Shown here: positions 15,365 to 23,551 of the stretch, in pieces
Layout of the letters: the number at the start of each line of letters is the position of its first letter
How positions within the stretch are numbered: position 1 is the stretch's first letter
Source: DAOUAG01 sp034432935
Lineage (GTDB): Bacteria > Chloroflexota > Dehalococcoidia > SM23-28-2 > RBG-16-64-32
Reading direction: 5' to 3'
Assembly: GCA_034432935.1 (NCBI GenBank)
Contig: DAOUBD010000084.1
Location: 1 to 40,689, forward strand
Length of the DNA stretch: 40,689 bases
The notes under the pieces: generated by a model
What the model saw: the letters and a program-made list of their open reading frames with translations, nothing else
Database searches by the model: none
What the model was told of the DNA's origin: nothing
Made by a program: the position numbers and the translations under genes

Positions 15365-15365
15365 C

Positions 15366-16373
15366 GTGGCCACCAGGACCCGCAAGGATGAGCCCCCGGG
15401 CGCCGGCAACTGGCTGGACGCGGAGCTGCGGGAGGCCAAGGCCCGCCTGCACAAATTGGAGGGGGAGCTGGACCAGGCCATGAAGCACGTGTGGGCCATG
15501 GATGCCGACCTGCGCAAGCTGACGGAGGCCCTGGCCGCTTCCGGCTCCGTGGCCGCCACCCTCGTGACCCTGCGCGAAGAGGTCCGGCAGCTCCACGACC
15601 AGTCGGGCCGCCTCCAGGACCGCCAGGCTGCTCTGGGCAACCGGATGGAAGAGCTGGTGCGCTCCAGCCAGGCGGCTGCCGCCCGGGACCGCAACGAACT
15701 GGCCGCCATCTCCAAGCAGGTAGAGGCCCTCGGCCGCGCCATCGGCCAGTACGAGAGCCGGATGCAGGCGATGGAGGACGTGGCCCGGCACCTGGAAGAG
15801 GAGATCGCGGGCGTCCGTCTAGCCTCCCAAGGGATCGAGCGGGCCCAGGAGGAGATGGCGACCCGCGTCGCCCGGTTGCACGAGACGTCCGTCCGCCTGG
15901 AGCAGGAGGCGGGCCGCGTCGCCGCTGAGGTGGAGAAGCTGAAGAAGGTGGACGAGGAGCTGCTGGACCACCTGCGCCTTCAGGCGGAACAGTCCCGCCG
16001 CCTGGGGGAGCGTCTGGACAAGGTGGAACCCATCCTCGCCTTCCCGGACGAGGCCCGGGAGGCCCTGCACCGCGCCGCCCTCGAACGCGAGCAGCTAACC
16101 CAGCGCCTGGCCGTCATGGAGCGCCTGGCCGCCGACATCAGCGAGCAAGCGAAGGAGTTCACGCAGACGGCGGCGCGGCTGGACCAGCGGCACCAGCACC
16201 TGACAGCCCAGGTGATGCAGGTAACGGGCCAGTTGCAAGAGGTGGCGGAACAAACCTCCGGCCAGATCAAGCGAATATTCCAGGTGCTGGTCCGCCAACG
16301 CAAGCGCCAGGCCGACACCATCGTTCAGGAGATCAAGGAGCTGAGCCACGGTGAGCTGCATGCGGGGGATTGA
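15366..16373 (+). CDS. Long coiled-coil protein of unknown function
   Basis: 335 residues, almost entirely heptad-like alpha helix rich in Glu, Arg, Leu, Ala and Gln, from about residue 18 to the end. There is no membrane segment, signal peptide or catalytic motif. The GTG start lies one base after the hom stop, and its own end overlaps a possible thrC start, so it is transcribed with both. I do not recognise a family. Resemblance to SMC- or myosin-like proteins would be expected from composition alone and should not be read as homology. Confidence 0.8.
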   Translation: MATRTRKDEPPGAGNWLDAELREAKARLHKLEGELDQAMKHVWAMDADLRKLTEALAASGSVAATLVTLREEVRQLHDQSGRLQDRQAALGNRMEELVRSSQAAAARDRNELAAISKQVEALGRAIGQYESRMQAMEDVARHLEEEIAGVRLASQGIERAQEEMATRVARLHETSVRLEQEAGRVAAEVEKLKKVDEELLDHLRLQAEQSRRLGERLDKVEPILAFPDEAREALHRAALEREQLTQRLAVMERLAADISEQAKEFTQTAARLDQRHQHLTAQVMQVTGQLQEVAEQTSGQIKRIFQVLVRQRKRQADTIVQEIKELSHGELHAGD

Positions 16374-16399
16374 CCGGCCCGCGGACGGGAGCCTCTGAC

Positions 16400-17527
16400 G
16401 TGTCCAGGGCAGACCGCGGTCTGGCCCCCAGCTCGGCGCATCCCGGCGTCCTGCGCCGCTACGGCAGCTATCTGCCCATCGGCCCGGAGACCCCCCTGAT
16501 ATCCTTGGGAGAGGGCGATACTCCCTTGGTGCGCTCCCGCAGGCTGGTGGAACGGGCGGGCTGCCGTGAGCTCTACTTCAAGCTGGAGATGTGCAACCCC
16601 ACGGGCTCTTTCAAGGACCGGGGCATGGTGGTTGCTGTGGCCAAGGCGTTGGAATCCGGGTCCCGGGCGGTCCTCTGCGCCTCCACCGGCAACACCAGCG
16701 CGTCGGCTGCGGCCTACGCCGCCCACTGCGGGCTCCGGGCCTACGTCCTGGTGCCCCAGGGCAAGATCGCTATGGGCAAGCTGGCGCAGGCGGTCGCCCA
16801 CGGCGCCCGCATTCTGGCCGTCCGGGGCAACTTCGACGAGGCCCTTAAGATCGCCCGCCTGGTGACCGAGCGCCACCCGGTTGCCCTGGTGAACTCCTTG
16901 AACCCCCATCGCATAGAAGGCCAGAAGACGGCCGCCTTCGAGATAGTGGATGCCCTAGGGGACGCGCCGGACTTCCTCTTCATCCCCGTGGGCAACGCGG
17001 GGAACATCACCGCCTACTGGCGCGGCTTCGTCGAGTACCACCAAGGGAAGCGAAGCAGCAAGAGGCCCCGCATGATCGGCTGGCAGGCCGCGGGCGCAGC
17101 GCCCATCGTCCTTGGCCAGGCAGTCGGCGATCCCCAGACCGTCGCCTCCGCCATCCGCATCGGCAATCCTGCCTCGTGGCTGTCCGCTGTGGCGGCACGG
17201 GACGAATCGGGCGGGGCCATCGGCGCCGTATCCGACGATGAGATCCTGGAGGCCTACCGGCTGCTGGCGCGGGAAGAGGGCATCTTCTGCGAGCCTGCCT
17301 CGGCAGCGTGCGTCGCCGGCCTCCTCAAGGCGGCGTCCGGCGCCCTTTCCGGTAACCAGACGACGGGCCAGCCGCCCGCGCCGGCGGACCTGCGGGAGGC
17401 CACCGTGGTGTGCGTAATCACGGGCCACGGGCTGAAGGACCCCGACACGGCCATGGGGGTCGAGGCCCAGATGACTGAGGTCCCGGCGGAGCTGGACGCC
17501 GTCGAGGCCGTAATGGGCCTGGCCTAG
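16400..17527 (+). CDS. thrC: Threonine synthase
   Basis: A PLP enzyme converting O-phosphohomoserine to threonine. PTGSFKDRGM contains the PLP lysine (Lys72 from this start), followed by CASTGNTSASAAAYA (phosphate cradle) and VGNAGNITAYW. About 375 residues, the size of the shorter bacterial class. I chose GTG 16400, which has GGGAG upstream; a TTG at 16370 that overlaps the previous stop codon would add ten residues. The pathway partner hom is two genes upstream. Confidence 0.95.
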   Translation: MSRADRGLAPSSAHPGVLRRYGSYLPIGPETPLISLGEGDTPLVRSRRLVERAGCRELYFKLEMCNPTGSFKDRGMVVAVAKALESGSRAVLCASTGNTSASAAAYAAHCGLRAYVLVPQGKIAMGKLAQAVAHGARILAVRGNFDEALKIARLVTERHPVALVNSLNPHRIEGQKTAAFEIVDALGDAPDFLFIPVGNAGNITAYWRGFVEYHQGKRSSKRPRMIGWQAAGAAPIVLGQAVGDPQTVASAIRIGNPASWLSAVAARDESGGAIGAVSDDEILEAYRLLAREEGIFCEPASAACVAGLLKAASGALSGNQTTGQPPAPADLREATVVCVITGHGLKDPDTAMGVEAQMTEVPAELDAVEAVMGLA

Positions 17528-17556
17528 GCGCCGGGCCCCCGCGCCTGAGTCAACGG

Positions 17557-17584
17557 TTAGCCCCCCGGCCCCATCTGGTACAAT
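17557..17584 (+). promoter_or_regulatory. Possible promoter after thrC
   Basis: TACAAT at 17579-17584 is a fair -10 with only a weak -35 (TTAGCC at 17557-17562, 16-base spacer). It would give the membrane protein gene a leader of about 155 bases; I see no structured RNA motif in 17590-17743. Confidence 0.35.
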
Positions 17585-17743
17585 GGGGGCTCAAAGGAAA
17601 CGGCCGCTGCCCGGCCGGCGGCGGCAGCGCATAAGAGCCATCAGCACCGTGTGACCAGTTGAGACCGCCTCGCCGCCGGACGGATCGCGGGTTCCCCTAG
17701 AAAGGATGGCTGCTGCCCCTTCGGCGCGCCAAACGTCGATCCG

Positions 17744-18337
17744 GTGATCCCTTTGGAACTGGCTCACCAGGACCCTCTCCTCCACATATCCGCCGGCCAC
17801 TTCGTCCCGAGCCCGGCGGTCTCCCACAGCATGTTCGCCGCCGGGTTCCTCTTTCTCGGCGCTGTCATGTTCATGGAGAGCCGCGACCCTGCGGTGTGGT
17901 ATTTTGGAGCGCCTCGGGGACTCATCGTCCCCTCCGCCCTCCTGATTCTCGGCCTCGGCATGATGGTAGTGACCGTCGTCGAACCCACCGCTAGGCTGGC
18001 GCACTTCGCCATGGGCGTCCCTCTGGCCATGGGCGGGGTAGCCGAAGCCGGGGTACGCTCCGGCTCCGTCCCGCGGAGTCTGGCCGACGCCTTCATCGTG
18101 CCGGGACTGCTCTTCGCCTCGTTAGAGACGGGCGTCTATCATCTCAGCGGCCCTCCCGGCAGCGGCATCTATCTCACCCATCTCGGAATCGTAGTGGCCG
18201 GCGTCGTTGTGGCCGGCCTCCGCCTCTACGAAAGCCGGGACTCGGCCTCGACCCGGCGGCACCTGCTCATAAGCGGCGCGATGTTGGCCATCGCCGCCGA
18301 TCTCTTCGTGGACGGCTACTTTCAGGCTACGGGTTGA
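17744..18337 (+). CDS. Polytopic membrane protein, histidine-rich start
   Basis: 197 residues with about five predicted membrane helices (near 30-45, 60-80, 88-105, 115-135 and 145-162, with a further one near the C-terminus). The N-terminus contains several His residues (HQD, LLHISAGH, SHSMF), and further His residues occur within the helices, which could bind metal or heme. I do not recognise a family. The GTG start is the only suitable one and lacks a clear Shine-Dalgarno. It is a single gene between thrC and folE. Confidence 0.65.
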   Translation: MIPLELAHQDPLLHISAGHFVPSPAVSHSMFAAGFLFLGAVMFMESRDPAVWYFGAPRGLIVPSALLILGLGMMVVTVVEPTARLAHFAMGVPLAMGGVAEAGVRSGSVPRSLADAFIVPGLLFASLETGVYHLSGPPGSGIYLTHLGIVVAGVVVAGLRLYESRDSASTRRHLLISGAMLAIAADLFVDGYFQATG

Positions 18338-18494
18338 GGCTGGGGACGCCAGCCAAGGGGTAGAGCCCCGGGCGCCAACCGGCTGTGGGCCCTTGGGAGG
18401 CAGCGTCACTTTTGTGGCCCGTCCCCGGCGTGATAAAATACCGATCGCACGCCCCCGGAAGGGACGCGCCCGCCGACTCGCCCCATCTGCCCCT

Positions 18495-19079
18495 ATGAAG
18501 CCGACCACCAGCGCTGCCGGAATCGACCAGGAACGCATCGCCGCCGCCGTCCGCGAGATCATAGCTGCCATCGGTGAGGACGGAGGCCGCGAGGGGCTGC
18601 GGGAGACGCCCCGGCGCATCGCCGAGATGTACGCTGAGCTCTTTTCCGGTCTGGCCCAAGACCCGCGCCAGGTTCTGGCCACTGGCTTCGCCGAAGACCA
18701 CAAGGAGATGGTGATCCTGAAGAACATCCCCTTCTACTCCCTCTGCGAGCATCACTTCCTCCCCTTCCACGGCCAGGCCCACGTCGGCTACGTGCCCGAC
18801 GGCCGCATCGTGGGGGTCAGCAAGATCGCCCGCGCCATCGATATCCTGGCCCGCAGGCCCCAGATGCAGGAGCGCCTCACCAGCCAGATCGCCGATACCA
18901 TCATGGAGGGCCTGGCGCCGGATGGCGTGGCCGTGGTGATAGAGGCCGAGCACCTCTGCATGACCATGCGCGGCGTGCAAAAGCCCGGCACCATCATGAT
19001 CACCTCGGCCATCCGCGGGGGCTTCCGCCGCCGCGGGGTCACCCGTTCCGAGTTCCTGGCCCTGGTGCAAGGCCGATGA
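18495..19079 (+). CDS. folE: GTP cyclohydrolase I
   Basis: FolE opens GTP to 7,8-dihydroneopterin triphosphate, the entry to folate, and in some bacteria to queuosine and biopterin. From ATG 18495 it has 194 residues. The zinc ligands are Cys84 and His87 (SLCEHHF) and Cys155 (EHLCMTMRG). PDGRIVGVSKIARAIDILARRPQMQERLT is the family core. The frame runs upstream to 18393, but that part is Arg-rich and non-conserved, and a possible -10 (GATAAAAT at 18432-18439) lies inside it, so the downstream ATG is preferred. It leads a run of closely spaced genes to ccsA. Confidence 0.95.
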   Translation: MKPTTSAAGIDQERIAAAVREIIAAIGEDGGREGLRETPRRIAEMYAELFSGLAQDPRQVLATGFAEDHKEMVILKNIPFYSLCEHHFLPFHGQAHVGYVPDGRIVGVSKIARAIDILARRPQMQERLTSQIADTIMEGLAPDGVAVVIEAEHLCMTMRGVQKPGTIMITSAIRGGFRRRGVTRSEFLALVQGR

Positions 19080-19119
19080 GGCGATGGGTTGTCCATAAGC
19101 TAGGGAAAGAGCGCCAGCC

Positions 19120-20109
19120 GTGACCTTGGATATCCGGCGCGAAGACCTGGATGCCCTGGAGGCCGAATGGCGGGACCTTCTTCCTGTCTCTCCCCTGCAC
19201 TGCGCCTTCGTCCATCCCCTGTGGCTGCGCACCTGGTGGGAGCAGTTCGGCACCGGCCGCGAACTCCTCTTGCTGGCCGCCAGGGACGGGGGCAAGCTCT
19301 TGGCCGTCGCCCCCCTCATGCGGGAGGACTCCCGCCTGACCTTCGCTGGCGATACCCAGATCTGCGACTACATGGACATCTGCGCCCCGCCTGGAGACCG
19401 CATCCCCCTTCTTACCGCGCTCCTCCGGGGCCTCAGCGAGGAGCCGTGGAGCGAGATCGCCCTCTGGGCCTTGCCGGAGGACTCGCCCACCCTGGCGGCT
19501 CTTCCGGCTGCCTGCCAGCAACTGGGCCTCTCCCTCCAACAGGAGGTAGAGGACGTTTGCCCCCAGATCGATCTCCCCGGCACCGTCGAGGAGTACTTCC
19601 AGCGCCTGGACAAGAAGGACCGCCACGAGCTGAGACGGAAACTACGCAAGCTGCCCCAGGGTGGCGACGTCAGCCTGGAGGTCATCGGCGACCCCCAGGG
19701 TCTGTCCGCCGCCATGGACGATTTCATCCGAATGCACGTGGCCTCCAGGGCTGAAAAAGCGGCCTTCATGACGCCCCAGATGGAAGCCTTTTTCCGGCGC
19801 GTCGTGCCCGCCTTAGCTGGCGAGGGCATGGCCGAGATGACCTTCCTCTGCCTGAGCGGCCGCCGGGTAGCCGCCGTCCTCTGCTTTCGCACCGAGGACG
19901 AACTTCTTCTGTATAATAGTGGCTACGATCCCGATTATGCCGGCCTTTCCGTGGGGCTCCTCTCCAAGGCACTCGCGCTAGAAAGGGCCATCCAACTGGG
20001 CTACAAACGGTTCGACTTTTTGCGGGGCGCCGAACCCTACAAGTACGACCTGGGCGCCCATGACTTCAGGGTCTACCGCTGCCTCATCCGTAGAACGGAA
20101 AACCCCTGA
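19120..20109 (+). CDS. GNAT-fold acyltransferase of the CelD/BioF2-like type
   Basis: 329 residues. The pattern of an N-terminal half with FVHPLWLRTWWEQFGTGREL and APLMRED, and a C-terminal GNAT half with DKKDRHELRRKLRKL, FFRRVVPALAGEG and YNSGYDPDYAGLSVGLLSKALALERAIQ, is that of the CelD/BioF2-like acyltransferases (GNAT_acetyltransf_6), related to FemAB. Such proteins transfer acyl or aminoacyl groups to polysaccharides, amines or peptidoglycan precursors. The substrate is unknown. The GTG start lies 40 bases after folE, and a glycosyltransferase and a deacetylase follow directly, suggesting a shared product containing a modified sugar. Confidence 0.8.
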   Translation: MTLDIRREDLDALEAEWRDLLPVSPLHCAFVHPLWLRTWWEQFGTGRELLLLAARDGGKLLAVAPLMREDSRLTFAGDTQICDYMDICAPPGDRIPLLTALLRGLSEEPWSEIALWALPEDSPTLAALPAACQQLGLSLQQEVEDVCPQIDLPGTVEEYFQRLDKKDRHELRRKLRKLPQGGDVSLEVIGDPQGLSAAMDDFIRMHVASRAEKAAFMTPQMEAFFRRVVPALAGEGMAEMTFLCLSGRRVAAVLCFRTEDELLLYNSGYDPDYAGLSVGLLSKALALERAIQLGYKRFDFLRGAEPYKYDLGAHDFRVYRCLIRRTENP

Positions 20110-20115
20110 GGGCCG

Positions 20116-20121
20116 TATAGT
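20116..20121 (+). promoter_or_regulatory. -10 box (TATAGT) of the glycosyltransferase, predicted leaderless
   Basis: TATAGT ends 6 bases before the ATG at 20128, the same geometry as in front of rdgB and the Fe-S regulator. No obvious -35 is present. Confidence 0.4.
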
Positions 20122-20127
20122 CATCGA

Positions 20128-21357
20128 ATGTGTAACATCGCCGTCATCTCCGTCCACACATCGCCCCTGGCCCAGCCAGGCACCCGTGACAGCGGGGGTA
20201 TGAACGTCTACATTCGCGAACTGAGCCATCAGCTCGCCCTTCGCGCCCACACCATCGACATCTTCACCCGCCGCCTCGACCCGCATTCCCCCACCGTCAT
20301 CAGGATGGACGGCCGCACGCGGGTAATTCATATCGATGCCGGGGGCCCCAGGACCGAAAAAGGAGAGATGCGTCACTACCTTCGCCGCTTCCGGGACGGC
20401 GTCCTGGAGTTCCAGCGGCAGGAAGGCATCCAGTACGACCTTATCCATAGCCACTACTGGCTCTCCGGCCGCGTCGGCGAGGCGCTGAAGGAGCGCTGGG
20501 CCGTTCCCCACGTAGTCATGTTCCATACCCTGGGCGAGGCCAAGAACCGCTACCACCCCCAGGGGCATGAGCCCCACTACCGCGTGGAGGGCGAACGGAC
20601 CGTCGCCCTTTCCGCTGACCGGGTCATCTGCGGCGGGGAGGGCGAACGGCAGATGCTGATGGAGCTCTACGGCGTGCCCCCGCGGCGCATCACCACCATT
20701 CCGGGGGGAGTCGATACTCGGCGTTTCCGGCCCCTGGGCCGGGCGCGGGCCCGTCGCGCCCTGGGGCTGGACCCCTGCGAACCCCTTATCCTCTTCGTCG
20801 GCCGCATCGAACCCTTGAAGGGCATCGATGTCCTCCTGCGAGCCGCCGCCTCCATCGAGACCCCATACCGCCTCCTCATCGTGGGTGGAGACAGGAAAGA
20901 CGCCAGGCGCAAGGCCGCGCTGCGCTCCCTGGCCCGCCGCCTGGGCATCGCCCCTAAGGTGACTTTGCGGGACGCGGTTCCCCACGAGGAGCTGCCTCTC
21001 TACTACAGCGCCGCCGACGTCTGCGCGGTACCCTCTTACTATGAAAGCTTCGGCCTAGTGGCCGTGGAGGCCATGGCCTGCGCCGTGCCCGTCGTCGCCT
21101 CCCGCGTGGGCGGCCTCAAGGAGACGGTCCAGGATGGGCGCACCGGCTACCTGGCCCCCTGGCGCTGCCCGGAGCCCTTCGCCGAGCGCCTCGACCTCCT
21201 CTTGCGTAACGAGCCCCTTCGGCGCAGCCTGGGGCACGAGGCCAGGAACCACGCCCTGCGCTTCCAGTGGCCAGCCGTGGCGGCGCGCACCGAGGACGTC
21301 TACCATGAGCTGGTCTCCCAGTACCGCGGCGTCGCTGTGGGCGCCCACGTCGCCTAG
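20128..21357 (+). CDS. GT4 glycosyltransferase, MshA-like
   Basis: 409 residues of the GT4 (GT-B) family. The N-terminus, ISVHTSPLAQPG...DSGGMNVYIRELS, closely resembles MshA, the mycothiol-pathway enzyme that joins GlcNAc to inositol phosphate. FVGRIEPLKGIDVLLRA and the nucleotide-sugar motif with its two glutamates (YESFGLVAVEAMACAVPVVAS) are standard for GT4. Retaining glycosyl transfer is expected in the cytoplasm. The next gene is a PIG-L deacetylase, the same pair as MshA-MshB or BshA-BshB. A role in a low-molecular-weight thiol is thus possible, but GT4-PIG-L pairs also occur in other glycan pathways. Confidence 0.88.
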   Translation: MCNIAVISVHTSPLAQPGTRDSGGMNVYIRELSHQLALRAHTIDIFTRRLDPHSPTVIRMDGRTRVIHIDAGGPRTEKGEMRHYLRRFRDGVLEFQRQEGIQYDLIHSHYWLSGRVGEALKERWAVPHVVMFHTLGEAKNRYHPQGHEPHYRVEGERTVALSADRVICGGEGERQMLMELYGVPPRRITTIPGGVDTRRFRPLGRARARRALGLDPCEPLILFVGRIEPLKGIDVLLRAAASIETPYRLLIVGGDRKDARRKAALRSLARRLGIAPKVTLRDAVPHEELPLYYSAADVCAVPSYYESFGLVAVEAMACAVPVVASRVGGLKETVQDGRTGYLAPWRCPEPFAERLDLLLRNEPLRRSLGHEARNHALRFQWPAVAARTEDVYHELVSQYRGVAVGAHVA

Positions 21358-21363
21358 TTGGCC

Positions 21364-22059
21364 GTGAAGGACGCCGCAGGCCGTGCCCTCGTCATCGTGG
21401 CCCACCCCGATGATGCCGAATTTACCGCGGGCGGCACCGTCGCCCGCCTGTGTGCCGATGGCTGGGAAGTCTTCTACCTCCTGACCACCAGCGGCGATAT
21501 GGGCAGCCACGACGGCCGCCTGAGCCGCGAGGAGCTGGCGGCCATAAGGGAACGGGAGCAGCGGGCCGCGGCCAAGGTCCTGGGCGCCAAGGGCTGCACC
21601 TTCCTGCGCTATCCCGATGGCTTCCTGGAAGATACGCCCGAGGTGCGGGGCCAGATCGTGCGGGAGATCAGGCGCATCAAGCCGGACACCGTCATAACCT
21701 GGGACCCCTTCCGCCGCTCCTTCACCCACCGCGATCACCGGATCACCGGCCAGGCCGCTCTGGACGCCGTTTATCCCCTGGCCCGGAGCCCCTTGGCTTA
21801 CCCGGAACAGCTGAAGGCAGGGCTCGAGGTCCACCGCGTCCAAGAGGTCCTCCTTGTTGGTACCTCCGACCCGGACTACTATGTGGATGTGACGGAGTTT
21901 TTCGACAAGAAGATGAAGGCCCTTAGCAAGCACCGCAGCCAGTTAGGCCAGGCGCCCTTGCGGGAGCTGCGAAAGCGTCTGCGTGGCCGCCTGGAGGAGG
22001 CCGGCAAACAGGCCGGCTTCCCCCTGGCCGAGGCCTTCCGCCGGATCACCTGGAGCTGA
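21364..22059 (+). CDS. PIG-L family N-acetyl-sugar deacetylase (MshB/BshB-like)
   Basis: Zinc-dependent deacetylase of GlcNAc-type conjugates. The metal motif AHPDD is at residues 13-17 and the third histidine region is THRDHR. About 231 residues from the GTG at 21364; a TTG at 21358 directly after the upstream stop is an alternative. It follows the MshA-like glycosyltransferase without a gap, so it probably deacetylates that enzyme's product. The C-terminus (LSKHRSQLG...FRRITWS) matches bacterial LmbE-like members. Confidence 0.92.
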   Translation: MKDAAGRALVIVAHPDDAEFTAGGTVARLCADGWEVFYLLTTSGDMGSHDGRLSREELAAIREREQRAAAKVLGAKGCTFLRYPDGFLEDTPEVRGQIVREIRRIKPDTVITWDPFRRSFTHRDHRITGQAALDAVYPLARSPLAYPEQLKAGLEVHRVQEVLLVGTSDPDYYVDVTEFFDKKMKALSKHRSQLGQAPLRELRKRLRGRLEEAGKQAGFPLAEAFRRITWS

Positions 22060-22060
22060 C

Positions 22061-22972
22061 ATGGAGAGCCTCTCTCAGGCCGCTTTCTGGCTGGCCCTAG
22101 GCACTTCGGCGGCGGCCACCATCGCCTATTGGGCCCACATTTTGGGCGTCCGCCTGGTGATGCGCCGCTTGGCCACCGAGGCCGGCGCTGGCCCCGTGGT
22201 GGCCTCCCTAGAGCCGGCGGATGCGCCGTGGCGGGGCCTCGCTGGGCGTCTGGGCAGCCTCTTGGCCTGGGCCACCATGGCTGCCCTGGTTGTCTCCGTC
22301 GTCGCCCGCTGGCAGGCCGCCGGCTACGCCCCCTGGTCCAACATGTACGAGTTCACCGTGGCCTTTGCCGCCGGCATCAGCGTCTTCTACGCCATCTTCG
22401 AGAGGGCCTACCGGAGGGGCCGCGCCACACGGGCTCTGGGGGCCATGATCATGCCCGTGGTCCTGGCCATGCTAGTGATAACCGCCCTCTTTTTCCCCGC
22501 GGACATAGAGCCCCTTGTGCCTGCCCTCCAGAACGCCGACCTCTTGGCCGTCCATGTGGCCGCCATGGTCCTGGCCTACGGCGCCCTCAGCGTATCCTTC
22601 GGCGCCGCCGTGCTCTACTTGGTCCAGGGGGGGCCGAAGAACCGGTTCGCCCGCCTGCCCAAGGCTCGGGCCCTGGACGAGGTGGCCTACAAGTCCGTAA
22701 TGGTGGGCTTCCCCCTGCTGGCCCTGGGCATCGCCCTCGGCGCTTACTGGGCCAACTCTGCCTGGGGCCGCTACTGGGGGTGGGACCCCAAAGAGACCTC
22801 TTCCCTGGTGACCTGGCTCATCTACGGCATCTACCTCCACACCAGGGGCCTCCGCGGCTGGGCGGGCACCAGGTCAGCCGTCGTTCTGGTCATCGGCTTT
22901 GCCGCCGTCCTCTTCACCTACTTCGCGGTCAACCTCTGGGTGGCCGGCCTCCACTCCTACGCTGGAGTCTGA
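22061..22972 (+). CDS. ccsA: Cytochrome c assembly protein CcsA (system II heme handling)
   Basis: A polytopic membrane protein of 303 residues with about eight helices. The diagnostic WWD-type motif is WGRYWGWDPKETSSL, followed by the conserved YLHTRG histidine; a further His in LLAVHVAAMV supports heme binding. It presents heme for attachment to apocytochrome c outside the membrane. The ATG at 22061 comes one base after the upstream stop codon; longer readings add a shadow of the deacetylase gene. The usual partner CcsB (ResB) is not in the window. Confidence 0.92.
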   Translation: MESLSQAAFWLALGTSAAATIAYWAHILGVRLVMRRLATEAGAGPVVASLEPADAPWRGLAGRLGSLLAWATMAALVVSVVARWQAAGYAPWSNMYEFTVAFAAGISVFYAIFERAYRRGRATRALGAMIMPVVLAMLVITALFFPADIEPLVPALQNADLLAVHVAAMVLAYGALSVSFGAAVLYLVQGGPKNRFARLPKARALDEVAYKSVMVGFPLLALGIALGAYWANSAWGRYWGWDPKETSSLVTWLIYGIYLHTRGLRGWAGTRSAVVLVIGFAAVLFTYFAVNLWVAGLHSYAGV

Positions 22973-23466
22973 GGCCCATGGGTTGGGGCGCCGCCCAGCA
23001 GGCGTATACGGAAGTGGCAGTTCTCTGCCCCTGAGGCGATGGTCTCCACAATCTCCACCTCGACTGGGGTCTTGGCTACCTGCTGGAACAGATAGCGGAC
23101 CCAGGCAGCGCCGCAGATGCACAGCTTCTTGTCCAACCGGATGACTCCCCGCTTGACCAATGGGCAGACACAACCGTCCGGGTGGAGCTCCACCCAGTCG
23201 ATAACGTCGCCGTCGCGCCGGATATCGATCTGGCTGGGGCCCGTATAGCGGATGCGCGCCAGGAATTCGTCCAGCTCCATCTCCTGCGGCAGGCCATAGA
23301 GCTGGAGGTACGCTGCTCCGCAGGCGTGGGCCTGTCGCTCCATGACGTCCCTGAGCGGTTGCCCTTCCAGGCTGTAAACGCCTTCGTAGAGGCCGGACGT
23401 GATCTTGTCCTGGAAGTCCCGTATGAGGTTCATGACCCAGTCAGGGGCCGTCGTTGGGCTCTCCAC
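22957..23466 (-). CDS. Cysteine-rich protein of unknown function, possible metal or ligand sensor domain
   Basis: About 169 residues. The C-terminal half has GCVCPLVKRGVIRLDKKLCICGAAW and ends with AENCHFRIRL, resembling the layout of the cysteine sensor halves of SufR-like and 4-vinyl-reductase-like domains. There is no helix-turn-helix, so it is not itself a DNA-binding regulator. I favour GTG 23466, preceded by AAGGAGG at ideal distance; a TTG at 23484 is the alternative. A -10 (TATACT, 23521 to 23516) lies upstream. The 3' end overlaps ccsA tail-to-tail by 16 bases. Confidence 0.75.
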   Translation of the reverse strand: MESPTTAPDWVMNLIRDFQDKITSGLYEGVYSLEGQPLRDVMERQAHACGAAYLQLYGLPQEMELDEFLARIRYTGPSQIDIRRDGDVIDWVELHPDGCVCPLVKRGVIRLDKKLCICGAAWVRYLFQQVAKTPVEVEIVETIASGAENCHFRIRLLGGAPTHGPQTPA

Positions 23467-23515
23467 CGTTTCTGCCTCCTTCAACCCATTGGCGCCGCCC
23501 TGGCCGACGCTGCCC

Positions 23516-23521
23516 AGTATA
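23516..23521 (-). promoter_or_regulatory. -10 box (TATACT) of the cysteine-rich protein gene
   Basis: TATACT on the minus strand, 50 bases before the GTG at 23466; no clear -35. Confidence 0.35.
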
Positions 23522-23551
23522 GCATCCGGCTGACGCCGGCCGGCGTCCGCC

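Noticed and set aside
17706..17747. 13-codon leader peptide whose stop overlaps the membrane protein start
   Set aside because: The GTGA overlap is neat, but AAAGG abuts the ATG with no spacing for ribosome binding, and there is no regulatory codon run or attenuator hairpin.
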